In this document: piece by piece, positions 25,989 through 33,488 of the stretch | Layout: every line of letters starts with the position of its first letter | Numbering within the stretch: the stretch's first letter is position 1 | Notes under the pieces: model-generated | What the model was told of the DNA's origin: nothing | Databases searched by the model: none | Seen by the model: only the letters and a program-made list of their open reading frames with translations | Position numbers and translations under genes: made by a program | Origin: Nocardioides marinus | Lineage (GTDB): Bacteria; Pseudomonadota; Alphaproteobacteria; Rhodobacterales; Rhodobacteraceae | Reading direction: 5' to 3' | Length of the DNA: 64,000 nucleotides | Assembly: GCA_019801415.1 (NCBI GenBank) | Contig: JAHVJD010000001.1 | Location: 186,001-250,000, forward strand

Positions 25989-26213
25989 TCACGGCAGCTG
26001 CACCGCCAGGAAGGATTGGAAGGCCTGCGCCAGGATCACCGCGGCGACACCGTAGACGGTGAGCCACAGGCGCTTTTCCAGCCGCTCCATCATCTGCTCG
26101 ATCCGGTCGAGCCGGCGGTTCACGGCCTCGTGCTGGATCTGCGCGACCCGCTCATGCGCCGACAGGCGCAGCCCCGGCGAGCAGTCAAAAGCGTGCATCG
26201 GGTGTTCAGTCAT
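25989..26213 (-). CDS. GTA gp3.5, small membrane-anchored protein
   Basis: The 74-residue protein has an acidic/basic helical region (HERVAQIQHEAVNRRLDRIE, LEKRL) and one C-terminal hydrophobic span (LWLTVYGVAAVILAQAFQSF). It lies between portal and protease genes, as orf g3.5 does in R. capsulatus, and overlaps the portal gene by 8 nt. Its role in particle assembly is not established. Confidence 0.85.
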   Translation of the reverse strand: MTEHPMHAFDCSPGLRLSAHERVAQIQHEAVNRRLDRIEQMMERLEKRLWLTVYGVAAVILAQAFQSFLAVQLP

Positions 26214-27408
26214 CCGGCTGGCCCTCCGTCTGGACTGGCGCGGCGGCCTCGGCCGGCAGGCCGAGCAGCTGGCGTTTTTCCGCGGTGGTCAGGAAGTCCG
26301 CCGCGGCCACCCGCCGCCACTGCGCCTCGCGCTCGGCCGCAAGGGCGGGCAGCTGGTCGAGATCGGACTTCAAGGTCAGCGCATCGCCGCTCCAGCCGGT
26401 CAGCCAGTCCGCCAGCGCGCCCGCGACCTTGGAGACCAGGGGCAGCACCGTCAGCCGGTAGAAGGCGCGGTTGGCCTCCTGGTAGTTGGCGTAGGTCGCA
26501 TCGCCCGGAATGCCCAGCAGCATCGGCGGCACCCCGAAGGCCAGCGCGATCTCGCGCGCGGCGGCGTCCTTGGTTTTCTGGAACTCCATGTCGGAGGGGG
26601 AAAAGCCCATCGGCTTCCAGTCCAGCCCGCCCTCCAGCACCATTGGGCGGCCTGCGTTCCTGGCGCCCTGAAAGTTGGACTGGATCTCATCGCTCAAGAT
26701 ACGGAACTGTTCCTCGGACATGCGGCCATGGCCGTCCGAGCCGCTCCAGACCAGCGCGCCGGAGGGGCGCGCGGCGTTGTCCAGCAGCGCCTTGGACCAG
26801 CGCGAAGCGGCGTTGTGCACGTCGATCGCCATCGCCGCCGATTGCAGCGCCGACAGGCCATAATGGTCGTCCTGCGGGTGGAAGCTCTTGATGTGGCAGA
26901 CCGGCGACTGCGCCGTGTCCGCCGCGAAGCGGTGCTTGCGGCCGCCGACCACGTAGTCAAAGCCCGCGGGCCAGCCATCGGGGCCGGGCACCACATGCAT
27001 CCGGTCCGAGCGCAGCACATGCAGTTCTGCCGGGGTGCCGTCCTCTGCCGCGGCCATTTCGACATAGGCATTGCCGGACAGCAGCAGGTGGCCATAGAGC
27101 GCCTCGAGGAACTCGGCGCCGGTCTGGGCCGGGTTGGGCCGCGCCAGCAGCGACAGCCAGGGGTGGCTTTCATAGCGCTGGTGATTGTCCTGCAGCACCA
27201 GCGGCACCGCCGCGGCGGCCTCGGCGATCAGGCGGATCACCCGGTGGCCGACCGGATTGCCGACAAAGCCGGAGCGGGTCAGGGAAACGCTGTCGCGCGG
27301 GCTCCAGGCGGTGCGGCCGGTGCCCTGCCAGGAGACGACGCGGGCGGTCTGGCTGGCCTTCCGCTCGGGAGGTTCCGGTGATTTGCGCCGCAAGAGGTCA
27401 AAGACCAT
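26206..27408 (-). CDS. GTA gp3, HK97-family portal protein
   Basis: The start MVFDLLRRKSPEPPERKA at 27408 lies 7 nt after AAGGAG and gives 400 residues, the normal size; sequence upstream in the same frame is intergenic. Portal signatures are SFHPQDDHYGLSALQSAAMA, EGGLDWKPMGFSPSDMEFQK and FGVPPMLLGIPGDATYANYQ. Twelve copies form the ring through which DNA enters the head. It opens the structural part of the cluster, after a terminator that separates it from the terminase genes. Confidence 0.95.
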   Translation of the reverse strand: MVFDLLRRKSPEPPERKASQTARVVSWQGTGRTAWSPRDSVSLTRSGFVGNPVGHRVIRLIAEAAAAVPLVLQDNHQRYESHPWLSLLARPNPAQTGAEFLEALYGHLLLSGNAYVEMAAAEDGTPAELHVLRSDRMHVVPGPDGWPAGFDYVVGGRKHRFAADTAQSPVCHIKSFHPQDDHYGLSALQSAAMAIDVHNAASRWSKALLDNAARPSGALVWSGSDGHGRMSEEQFRILSDEIQSNFQGARNAGRPMVLEGGLDWKPMGFSPSDMEFQKTKDAAAREIALAFGVPPMLLGIPGDATYANYQEANRAFYRLTVLPLVSKVAGALADWLTGWSGDALTLKSDLDQLPALAAEREAQWRRVAAADFLTTAEKRQLLGLPAEAAAPVQTEGQPDD

Positions 27409-27552
27409 GATCCGCTCCTTGTTGTTCAGGATGACGCGGCGGCCCGGTGGCGGGCGGTGCGTCTTTGCTGGGGATGATTGATGCCAGAAAGCCCTGAAGA
27501 TTTGCGAAGCGGTGCGTACGCAGGGGGTGCAACACCCAGCTTCAAGAGATTG

Positions 27553-27589
27553 ATAAAAAACAGAAACCGCCCGTTGCGCGAACGGGCGG
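27553..27589 (-). terminator. Intrinsic terminator between GTA g2 and g3
   Basis: Read on the minus strand, a perfect 9-bp stem CCGCCCGTT/AACGGGCGG (27567-27575 with 27581-27589, 5-nt loop) is followed by TTTCTGTTTTTTATC. It lies 41 nt after the terminase stop codon and about 145 nt before the portal start codon. This is one of the clearest Rho-independent terminators in the window, yet it sits inside the GTA cluster. Confidence 0.85.
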
Positions 27590-27629
27590 CTCCGTGGTTT
27601 TAGCGCCCCGAAAGGGCCAGAGCGGGCGC

Positions 27630-28943
27630 TTACAGCACGCGCACCTGCGGCAGGCGCAGATAGGCGGCTGGGGCCAGGATCAGCTCGTGCAGCGCCCAGA
27701 CCAGCGCGTCCAGCCGGTCCGGCGAGCCCTGCCCCAGATAGCCCTGCGGCGTCATCTGGCACATCTGGCCCTCCAGCTCTCCCAGGCCCGGCAGATGCCG
27801 CACCCGGCCCTGTTCATAAAGCGCGGCCACGGGTTCTGCCCGGGCGGATTTGGACTTGCCCGCATGGAGGGCGCGGAATGGCACCAGCGGGTCGGCCTGG
27901 CGCAGCAGCGTTTCCACCAGCGCGCCGCCCTGGTTGACCTCTGCCACCACGCGCTCGGCGCCGAATTCGTCGCGGGCGGCGATCACCGCCCTGGCCCAGG
28001 CCAGCGGCCCCACCCCCTGCACGGTGCGGTCGGCCAGCACATAGGCGCGCCAGTCCTGCGGGCGGCCGCGGGTGACGGCGCCCGCCACCACGATGCCGCA
28101 GGCGTCGGAGGCCTTGCCTGCGCTCACCGCAGGGTCCACCGCCACCACCACCCGGTCCAAGGGTGGTGGGTTGGCCTGCTGCTGGCCCGCCAGCGTGGCG
28201 CTGGTCCATAGCGCGCCTTCCACATCGGCCAGCATCACGCCATCCAGCTCTTGCCGACCAAGGCGGGTGCCCGCGTAGCGGGCGCGGACCTCCTCGAGGA
28301 AGGAGGGGGCGAGATTGGCGCGGTTGGCCTCGGTGGCGGCATGGGTCTGCACCGTGCTGGGGGCGGCCAGCAGCCGTTTGAGCGCGGGCGCATTGCGTGG
28401 CGTGGTGGTGACGCAGACGCGCGGGTCCCGCCCCAGCCGCAGCGCGAATTGCAGCATGTCCCATGTCTCCTGCCCCTTTTTCCACTTGGCCAGCTCATCC
28501 GCCCAGGCGGCGTCGAACTGGGGGCCGCGCAGTGCCTCCGGGTCGTGGGCGGAGAAGGCCTGTGCCTCGGCGCCGTTGGGCCAGATCAGCCTGCGCTCCG
28601 ACGCCTTCCACTGCGGCCGCCGGTCTGGCGGCGAACAGGCGAGGATGCCGCTGTCGCCGTGGATCATCACGTCGCGCACCTGGTCATAGGTTTCCGCCAC
28701 CAGCGCGATGCGTCGGGCCCGGCCCGGATCGCGCGGCCGCGGCCCTTCGGCCAAGGAACGCACCCATTCCGCCCCTGCCCGCGTCTTGCCCGCGCCGCGC
28801 CCGCCCAGGATCACCCAGGCGCGCCAATCGCCCGGCGGCGGGCGCTGGTGATCCAGCGCCCAGATGTCGAACAGATGCGGCAGCGCACAAAGCGTGCGGC
28901 GGTCCAGCTCATCCAAGAACCAGCTCAGGATCGAGGGCGGCAC
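27630..28943 (-). CDS. GTA gp2, terminase large subunit
   Basis: The protein has the Walker A motif VILGGRGAGKTRAGAEWVRS, followed by the ATPase region (WKASERRLIWPNGAEAQAFS, FDAAWADELAKWKKGQETWD) and a C-terminal RNase H-like nuclease (VVAVDPAVSAGKASDACGIV, AEVNQGGALVETLLRQ). It pumps and cuts chromosomal DNA into GTA heads. The start is uncertain: no ATG precedes the conserved region. GTG at 28943 fits the family N-terminus and overlaps g1 by 35 nt; a TTG at 29045 behind GGAGAG is the alternative and would overlap g1 by 137 nt. Confidence 0.93.
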   Translation of the reverse strand: MPPSILSWFLDELDRRTLCALPHLFDIWALDHQRPPPGDWRAWVILGGRGAGKTRAGAEWVRSLAEGPRPRDPGRARRIALVAETYDQVRDVMIHGDSGILACSPPDRRPQWKASERRLIWPNGAEAQAFSAHDPEALRGPQFDAAWADELAKWKKGQETWDMLQFALRLGRDPRVCVTTTPRNAPALKRLLAAPSTVQTHAATEANRANLAPSFLEEVRARYAGTRLGRQELDGVMLADVEGALWTSATLAGQQQANPPPLDRVVVAVDPAVSAGKASDACGIVVAGAVTRGRPQDWRAYVLADRTVQGVGPLAWARAVIAARDEFGAERVVAEVNQGGALVETLLRQADPLVPFRALHAGKSKSARAEPVAALYEQGRVRHLPGLGELEGQMCQMTPQGYLGQGSPDRLDALVWALHELILAPAAYLRLPQVRVL

Positions 28944-29277
28944 GCAGGCCAGAAAGTCCGCGTTCGACAGCCGCGCGCGCCGCGACGAGATCGAGCTCGT
29001 TTTCGGATTTGAACAGGTCGGCGAATTCACTGCTTTGTTCTGCAAGGACTCTCTCCACTTTCTGGCATTCCCGGATCAGCTGCTCCAGCTTGCTGACCTG
29101 CCCCTTGGTGCCGGTCACCTCGTCAATTCCGTTGGTCTCCAACTGTTCGCGCAGCGCCTCTGCCTCGTTGCGCAGGCGGTGAATGCTCTCTTGCAGCGAG
29201 CGCAAGAGATCGGAGGTATACAATACCTGTCGCTTCAGGTGGCTGCCGCCATCCTGGTCCGGTATCTGGTCTGTCAT
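28909..29277 (-). CDS. GTA gp1, small terminase-like protein
   Basis: This first gene of the cluster encodes 122 residues, almost all helical with a central coiled coil (LRSLQESIHRLRNEAEALRE, GQVSKLEQLIRECQKVERVL). In the R. capsulatus GTA the equivalent gp1 acts as the small terminase, which selects DNA for the large subunit without strong sequence specificity. It overlaps g2, and a promoter-like sequence lies about 100 nt upstream. Confidence 0.85.
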   Translation of the reverse strand: MTDQIPDQDGGSHLKRQVLYTSDLLRSLQESIHRLRNEAEALREQLETNGIDEVTGTKGQVSKLEQLIRECQKVERVLAEQSSEFADLFKSENELDLVAARAAVERGLSGLRAALDPELVLG

Positions 29278-29379
29278 GAAAACCTGGCTGCCTTATGCGT
29301 TTCTTGATCCGCACAAGAGAGAAAGACAGGCCGCCGCAGAACGCGACGCGGCCTAGTGTTTCTTCCAGCTGCAATGCAA

Positions 29380-29408
29380 CCTTTACGTGAAAATAACGCA
29401 AAAGTCAA
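29380..29408 (-). promoter_or_regulatory. Candidate promoter of the GTA cluster
   Basis: On the minus strand TTGACT (29403-29408) and TAAAGG (29380-29385) are separated by exactly 17 nt, about 100 nt before the g1 start codon. No other sigma70-like pair was noticed in the 29278-29460 gap. In R. capsulatus the GTA promoter is activated by a dedicated regulator; a binding site for it cannot be identified by eye. Confidence 0.5.
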
Positions 29409-29465
29409 GCTCGGCAGGAACGACGCGCAACGGGCACAGAGCGCACTACGGTCCTGATGCGCAAC

Positions 29466-29493
29466 AAAAAAGGGCGCCAGTCGGCGCCCTTTT
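29466..29493 (-). terminator. Bidirectional terminator after mltG, upstream of GTA promoter
   Basis: AAAAGGGCGCC/GGCGCCCTTTT (29468-29478 with 29483-29493) forms an 11-bp stem with a 4-nt loop, flanked by A and T runs on both sides. On the minus strand it ends the fabF-mltG transcript, so GTA transcription must start independently downstream of it. Confidence 0.85.
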
Positions 29494-29517
29494 CCATATT
29501 CTCTGAGGTTGCAGCGA

Positions 29518-30675
29518 TCAGTTGTTCTGCTGCCGCTCGGCCTCGATCTGGCGCCATTTGGCGACGTTGCGGTTGTGCTCTTCCAGCGTTTCGGCAAAGG
29601 CATGGCCGCCGGTGCCGTCCGCCACGAAGAACACGTAGTCGGTTTCTTCCGGGTTCACCGCCGCCTCGAGGCTGGCCATGCCGGGGTTGGCAATCGGCGT
29701 CGGCGGCAGGCCTTCGATCACATAGGTGTTCCACGGGGTTGCCCCGCGCAGCTCGCTCTGGCGCAGACCACGGCCCAGAACGCCCTCACCCTTGGTGACG
29801 CCGTAGATCACGGTCGGGTCCGTCTGCAGCCGCATGCCGCGGTTCAGGCGGTTGGTAAAGACCGAAGCGACCAGACCGCGTTCCTCGGCAACGCCGGTTT
29901 CCTTCTCGATGATCGAGGCAAGGATCAGCATTTCCTCGGGTGTTTTCACCGCGGCCTTGTCCGAGCGGCCTTCCCAGGCGGCATTGATGCGCAGCAACTG
30001 GCGTTCCTGCATTTCCGCCAGCACCGCGGCCCGTTCGGTGCCCGGTGTGACCTCGTAGCTGTCCGGGGCGAGCAGACCTTCGGCCGGACGTTCGCCGGGA
30101 TCGCCTGTCAGCACATCCATCGCCTTCAGCGCCTCGACCACCTGCCAGCTCGTCACACCTTCGGCAACCGCGATGCGGTAACGGGTGTCACTGTCCTGAC
30201 GAGTCTCGGTATAGGCTTCGGGGACTTCTCCCTCACCAAGGATGAACTCCGCCTTTTCGACGAACTTGTTGGTGGCCGGATCGAGTTCGCGTACCTCGGC
30301 CTGGGTGCGGGTCACGCCGATGCGATAGACGACCTCGGTGCCGCAAGTCGATGCCGCGGAGGTGGTGATCTGGTTGGTGATCTCCTCCATCGAGGCGCCC
30401 GGCTCCACCAGGAAGCTGCCGGCCTTCAGCTGGCCGGTCTTTTCGCTGTACTTGGCGCCGAGACGGAACAGGGTCGCCGAGGAGACCGCGTTCTGTTCTT
30501 CCAGATCGCGGCTCACCCGTGTCATGTTCGATCCCCGCTCCACCCGCAGGCAGATCGCCGTGTCCAGCGGGCCTTCGGCGGTGTACTGCGATTTGCCCCA
30601 CAGGATGACGCCGCCCAGAAGGAACAGCGCCACGATGAGGATCGACAGCATGTTGGAAGCGAGGCTGCGCCACAT
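29518..30675 (-). CDS. mltG: Endolytic transglycosylase MltG (YceG-like)
   Basis: The 385-residue protein has one N-terminal membrane span (about 9-29, LSILIVALFLLGGVILWGK) and a periplasmic YceG domain. The catalytic segment is LASIIEKETGVAEERGLVAS with the active-site Glu, followed by FTNRLNRGMRLQTDPTVIYG and NTYVIEGLPPTPIANPGMAS. MltG cuts nascent glycan strands and limits peptidoglycan chain length. Its ATG overlaps the fabF stop by 1 nt (TGATG); fabF-mltG adjacency is conserved in alphaproteobacteria. Confidence 0.95.
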   Translation of the reverse strand: MWRSLASNMLSILIVALFLLGGVILWGKSQYTAEGPLDTAICLRVERGSNMTRVSRDLEEQNAVSSATLFRLGAKYSEKTGQLKAGSFLVEPGASMEEITNQITTSAASTCGTEVVYRIGVTRTQAEVRELDPATNKFVEKAEFILGEGEVPEAYTETRQDSDTRYRIAVAEGVTSWQVVEALKAMDVLTGDPGERPAEGLLAPDSYEVTPGTERAAVLAEMQERQLLRINAAWEGRSDKAAVKTPEEMLILASIIEKETGVAEERGLVASVFTNRLNRGMRLQTDPTVIYGVTKGEGVLGRGLRQSELRGATPWNTYVIEGLPPTPIANPGMASLEAAVNPEETDYVFFVADGTGGHAFAETLEEHNRNVAKWRQIEAERQQNN

Positions 30676-31940
30676 CAGCTGGATTTCCCGAAGATCACCG
30701 ACGCGTTGGTGCCACCAAAGCCGAAAGAGTTCGACAGCGCCACGTTGATTTCCCGCTCACGCTTGGCGTTGGGGGCGAGGTCAACCGGGGTTTCAACCGC
30801 CGGGTTGTCCAGGTTGATGGTCGGCGGTGCCACCTGGTCGCGGATCGCCAGGATCGAGAAGATCGCCTCGATCGCGCCCGCCGCACCCAACAGGTGGCCG
30901 GTGGCGGATTTGGTCGAGGACATGGTGACATTGGCCGCGTGATCGCCCAGCAGACGTTCCACCGCGCCGAGTTCGATCGTGTCGGCCATGGTCGAGGTGC
31001 CGTGGGCATTGATGTAGTCGATCGCGGACGGCTCCAGACCGGCGTTTTTCAGCGCCGCACGCATGGAGCGCTCGCCGCCTTCGCCGTCCTCGGAGGGCGC
31101 GGTGATGTGGTAGGCGTCGCCCGAGAGGCCATAGCCCAGAACCTCGGCATAGATCTTGGCGCCGCGGGCCTTGGCGTGCTCGTAATCCTCCAGCACCACG
31201 ATGCCGGCGCCTTCGCCCATGACGAAACCGTCACGGTCGGCGTCATAGGGGCGCGAGGCCGCCTTGGGGTCATCGGCGCGCTTGGTGGACAGCGCCTTGC
31301 AGGCGTTGAAGCCGGCAATGCCGATCTCGCAGATCGCCGCCTCGGCGCCGCCTGCGATCATCACGTCGGCGTCGCCGGATTTGATCAGCCGGGCCGCGTC
31401 GCCGATGGCATGGGCGCCGGTCGAACAGGCGGTCACCACAGAGTGGTTCGGGCCCTTGAAGCCGAAGCGGATCGAGACCTGGCCGGAGATCAGGTTGATC
31501 AGCGCACCGGGAATGAAGAAGGGCGACACCCGGCGGGGGCCTTTCTCCTTGATCATCACGGCGGTGTCGGCGATCGAGGACAGGCCGCCGATGCCGGAGC
31601 CGATCATCACGCCGGTACGCAGGCGGCTTTCCTCATCCTCGGGCGTCCAGTCGGCGTCGCGGACAGCCATGTCCGCGGCGGCGATGCCATAGAGGATGAA
31701 GTCGTCGATCTTTTTCTGTTCTTTCTTGATGACCCAGTCATCCGGGTTGAACGTGCCCTCAGACCCGTCGCCGCGCGGAACCTCGCAGGCATAAGTGGTG
31801 GCGACGCCGCTGGCTTCGGCGTCAAACAGGGTGATGGGGCCGGCGCCCGACTGTCCATCCAGCAACCGGGACCAGGTTTCTTCGACTCCGCTGGCCAGCG
31901 GGGTGACCAGGCCCAGTCCGGTGACTACTACTCGGCGCAT
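30675..31940 (-). CDS. fabF: Beta-ketoacyl-ACP synthase II
   Basis: The start MRRVVVTGLGLVTPLASGVE at 31940 follows AGGAGAGCAAGGA and gives 421 residues. The condensing-enzyme triad is intact: cysteine in SVVTACSTGAHAIGDA, and the two histidines in DYINAHGTSTMADT and SSTKSATGHLLGAAG. It elongates acyl-ACP with malonyl-ACP. Elsewhere fabF usually follows acpP directly, but here 3.5 kb of unrelated genes lie between them. Confidence 0.96.
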   Translation of the reverse strand: MRRVVVTGLGLVTPLASGVEETWSRLLDGQSGAGPITLFDAEASGVATTYACEVPRGDGSEGTFNPDDWVIKKEQKKIDDFILYGIAAADMAVRDADWTPEDEESRLRTGVMIGSGIGGLSSIADTAVMIKEKGPRRVSPFFIPGALINLISGQVSIRFGFKGPNHSVVTACSTGAHAIGDAARLIKSGDADVMIAGGAEAAICEIGIAGFNACKALSTKRADDPKAASRPYDADRDGFVMGEGAGIVVLEDYEHAKARGAKIYAEVLGYGLSGDAYHITAPSEDGEGGERSMRAALKNAGLEPSAIDYINAHGTSTMADTIELGAVERLLGDHAANVTMSSTKSATGHLLGAAGAIEAIFSILAIRDQVAPPTINLDNPAVETPVDLAPNAKREREINVALSNSFGFGGTNASVIFGKSS

Positions 31941-32327
31941 TCCTTGCTCTCCTATGCCTCGGCAATCCGTCCGTTCAGATAGCTTGGAATGGCACATGGG
32001 CGCAAGAGCGGGCTGGGACACGTATTTCGAGCGCAACTGGCCGTTTTTTGCGCAAAAGTTGCGAAAGAGGAAGTTTTCGTTAACACTTCACCTGTAGGTT
32101 GAACTCACCTTCAAGGAAATACTCGGCATCCGGTCAGACGGCTTGCCACAGCGGGTTGGAGCATCGGGCCAATAGTGTCTCCAACCCGCTTTTTTCCTGT
32201 GCAGGGAAAGGCCGTTCTCCCGTGCCTTAGCCAAGCAAATCGCTGCAGCCGCACTGGCGGCGTTAACCGCAAATTCGGAAATTTGCCCCATTGTTGCAGC
32301 TGCACGTAACAAGGGACCACCCTCGCC
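31941..32327. other. 387-nt divergent intergenic region between fabF and the first PilZ gene
   Basis: It holds the fabF promoter region and, on the plus strand, a promoter-like pair TTGCGA (32059-32064) / AACACT (32082-32087) with a 17-nt spacer. A strong terminator at 32150-32195 lies before the PilZ start codon. No convincing ORF is present in between. Confidence 0.6.
32094..32195 (+). ncRNA. Candidate small RNA ending in a strong intrinsic terminator
   Basis: A perfect 12-bp stem AGCGGGTTGGAG/CTCCAACCCGCT (32150-32161 with 32179-32190; 17-nt loop) followed by six T (32190-32195) is a textbook terminator on the plus strand, yet no plus-strand gene lies upstream of it. With the promoter-like hexamers at 32059-32087 it would end a transcript of about 100 nt. 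The terminator is seen; the start point and the RNA itself are inferred. It could alternatively be an attenuator in the leader of the PilZ gene. Confidence 0.4.
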
Positions 32328-33206
32328 ATGCAACGATGGCTTTTGATACTCGCACTGTTGCTGACCGGCCTGCTGCCACTGCGCGCCGAGGCCAGCTGTG
32401 CCGTACATCAGGACCTGTCCAACTTGCACCGCGCCTCCCGGGGCGTGCTCTCCTATCTTGAGACCGGCGAAGGGGCTTATCACCTGCAAGGATTGCGCAG
32501 CTGGATGAGCGTGCACCCGCCGCAACCGCTGCTGCAGCGGATGCGCGCGGTCGGAATCACCGCAGCCGCGCCCCCGGCGATGGAACTGTTGAAACGGCAT
32601 CAGGCCTTGCTGCACATCCACGCCAGCCAGGGCCGTATCGCCGCGCGCGACAGTGCGCGCCATCTCAAAGTCGCCGAGCTGGTGGCCGAGTTCGGCCTGC
32701 TGGTCGAAGCCCTGCCCTGTGACCAGGTCAAGGAAGAGGGCTTTGGCAGCAAGCTGGTCGCGGTCGCGGCCGAAGATGCCCGCATGCGCCAGCAGATCAT
32801 CAATGCGGGCATTGCCTGGGTTTCCTTCCTGGTTCTGGGCGGCAGCATTCTCTATTTCCTCGATCGCATCGGCATCCGTCGCATCCGTCGCACCAAGCGG
32901 TTTCCCTGCGCGGTGCCCTGCACGCTTCAGGCCGGCAGCCGCACCCTGCGGGGGCATCTGGTGGACCTCAGCCGCGCTGGCGCCAAGCTGCGCCCCGACG
33001 TGCCGCTGGTGGTCTCGGGCCGGGTCGGGCTGCAATTCGGTGGCTACACGGTGACCGCGCAGGTCCGCTGGCAGACGGCTGACTACATCGGCGTGCAATT
33101 CACCAAGGATTTCAATTTCATGCAGCTGCACCGGTTGCTTGAAGCCTATCCGATGGAAGCCCTCGACACAGGCGATGTGAAAGGTGGCGCCCGACTGGCC
33201 CACTGA
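32328..33206 (+). CDS. Transmembrane PilZ-domain protein (first of tandem pair)
   Basis: The 292-residue protein has a signal peptide (about 1-22), a periplasmic helical domain (23-155), one membrane span (about 158-178) and a cytoplasmic C-terminal PilZ domain. The PilZ c-di-GMP signature is complete: R187-x3-R191 right after the membrane, then D213-x-S-x-x-G218. Two periplasmic cysteines (C24, C131) are spaced exactly as in the paralogue encoded next. It could carry a c-di-GMP signal across the membrane, the reverse of most sensors. No known partner (synthase, secretion or pilus gene) is adjacent. Confidence 0.85.
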   Translation: MQRWLLILALLLTGLLPLRAEASCAVHQDLSNLHRASRGVLSYLETGEGAYHLQGLRSWMSVHPPQPLLQRMRAVGITAAAPPAMELLKRHQALLHIHASQGRIAARDSARHLKVAELVAEFGLLVEALPCDQVKEEGFGSKLVAVAAEDARMRQQIINAGIAWVSFLVLGGSILYFLDRIGIRRIRRTKRFPCAVPCTLQAGSRTLRGHLVDLSRAGAKLRPDVPLVVSGRVGLQFGGYTVTAQVRWQTADYIGVQFTKDFNFMQLHRLLEAYPMEALDTGDVKGGARLAH

Positions 33207-33377
33207 GCGCGAGTGCCATCTGGCCTGCCTGCTTCTCCCATCAGCACTTACACCATCCCGGACGCGCCTGCGCCGTCATTTATCCGGCGCCTGCGGCAAA
33301 CGCTCGCGGGAAAATGGCTGCCCGGCCCCAACGGGGCGGGGATCTGGCGCGCCTGCCGTCAATGCTTTTACGACAAT

Positions 33378-33406
33378 TTGACGGTTCTTTCTCGCGGCCT
33401 TTAACA
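33378..33406 (+). promoter_or_regulatory. Candidate promoter of the second PilZ gene
   Basis: TTGACG (33378-33383) and TTAACA (33401-33406) are 17 nt apart in the 282-nt gap between the two PilZ genes, about 80 nt before the start codon. This suggests the second gene can be transcribed alone. Confidence 0.4.
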
Positions 33407-33488
33407 CCTTTTGCGCCCTCCTGTGCGACACTTCCGGAGACTAGAATACGACTGAGAGACTGCCCCAACCTGCAAAAAGAGCCCCGCC

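Noticed and set aside
14762-29277. Active prophage
   Set aside because: Gene content and order match a Rhodobacter-type GTA; there is no integrase, repressor, replication or lysis module and no flanking attachment repeat was seen.
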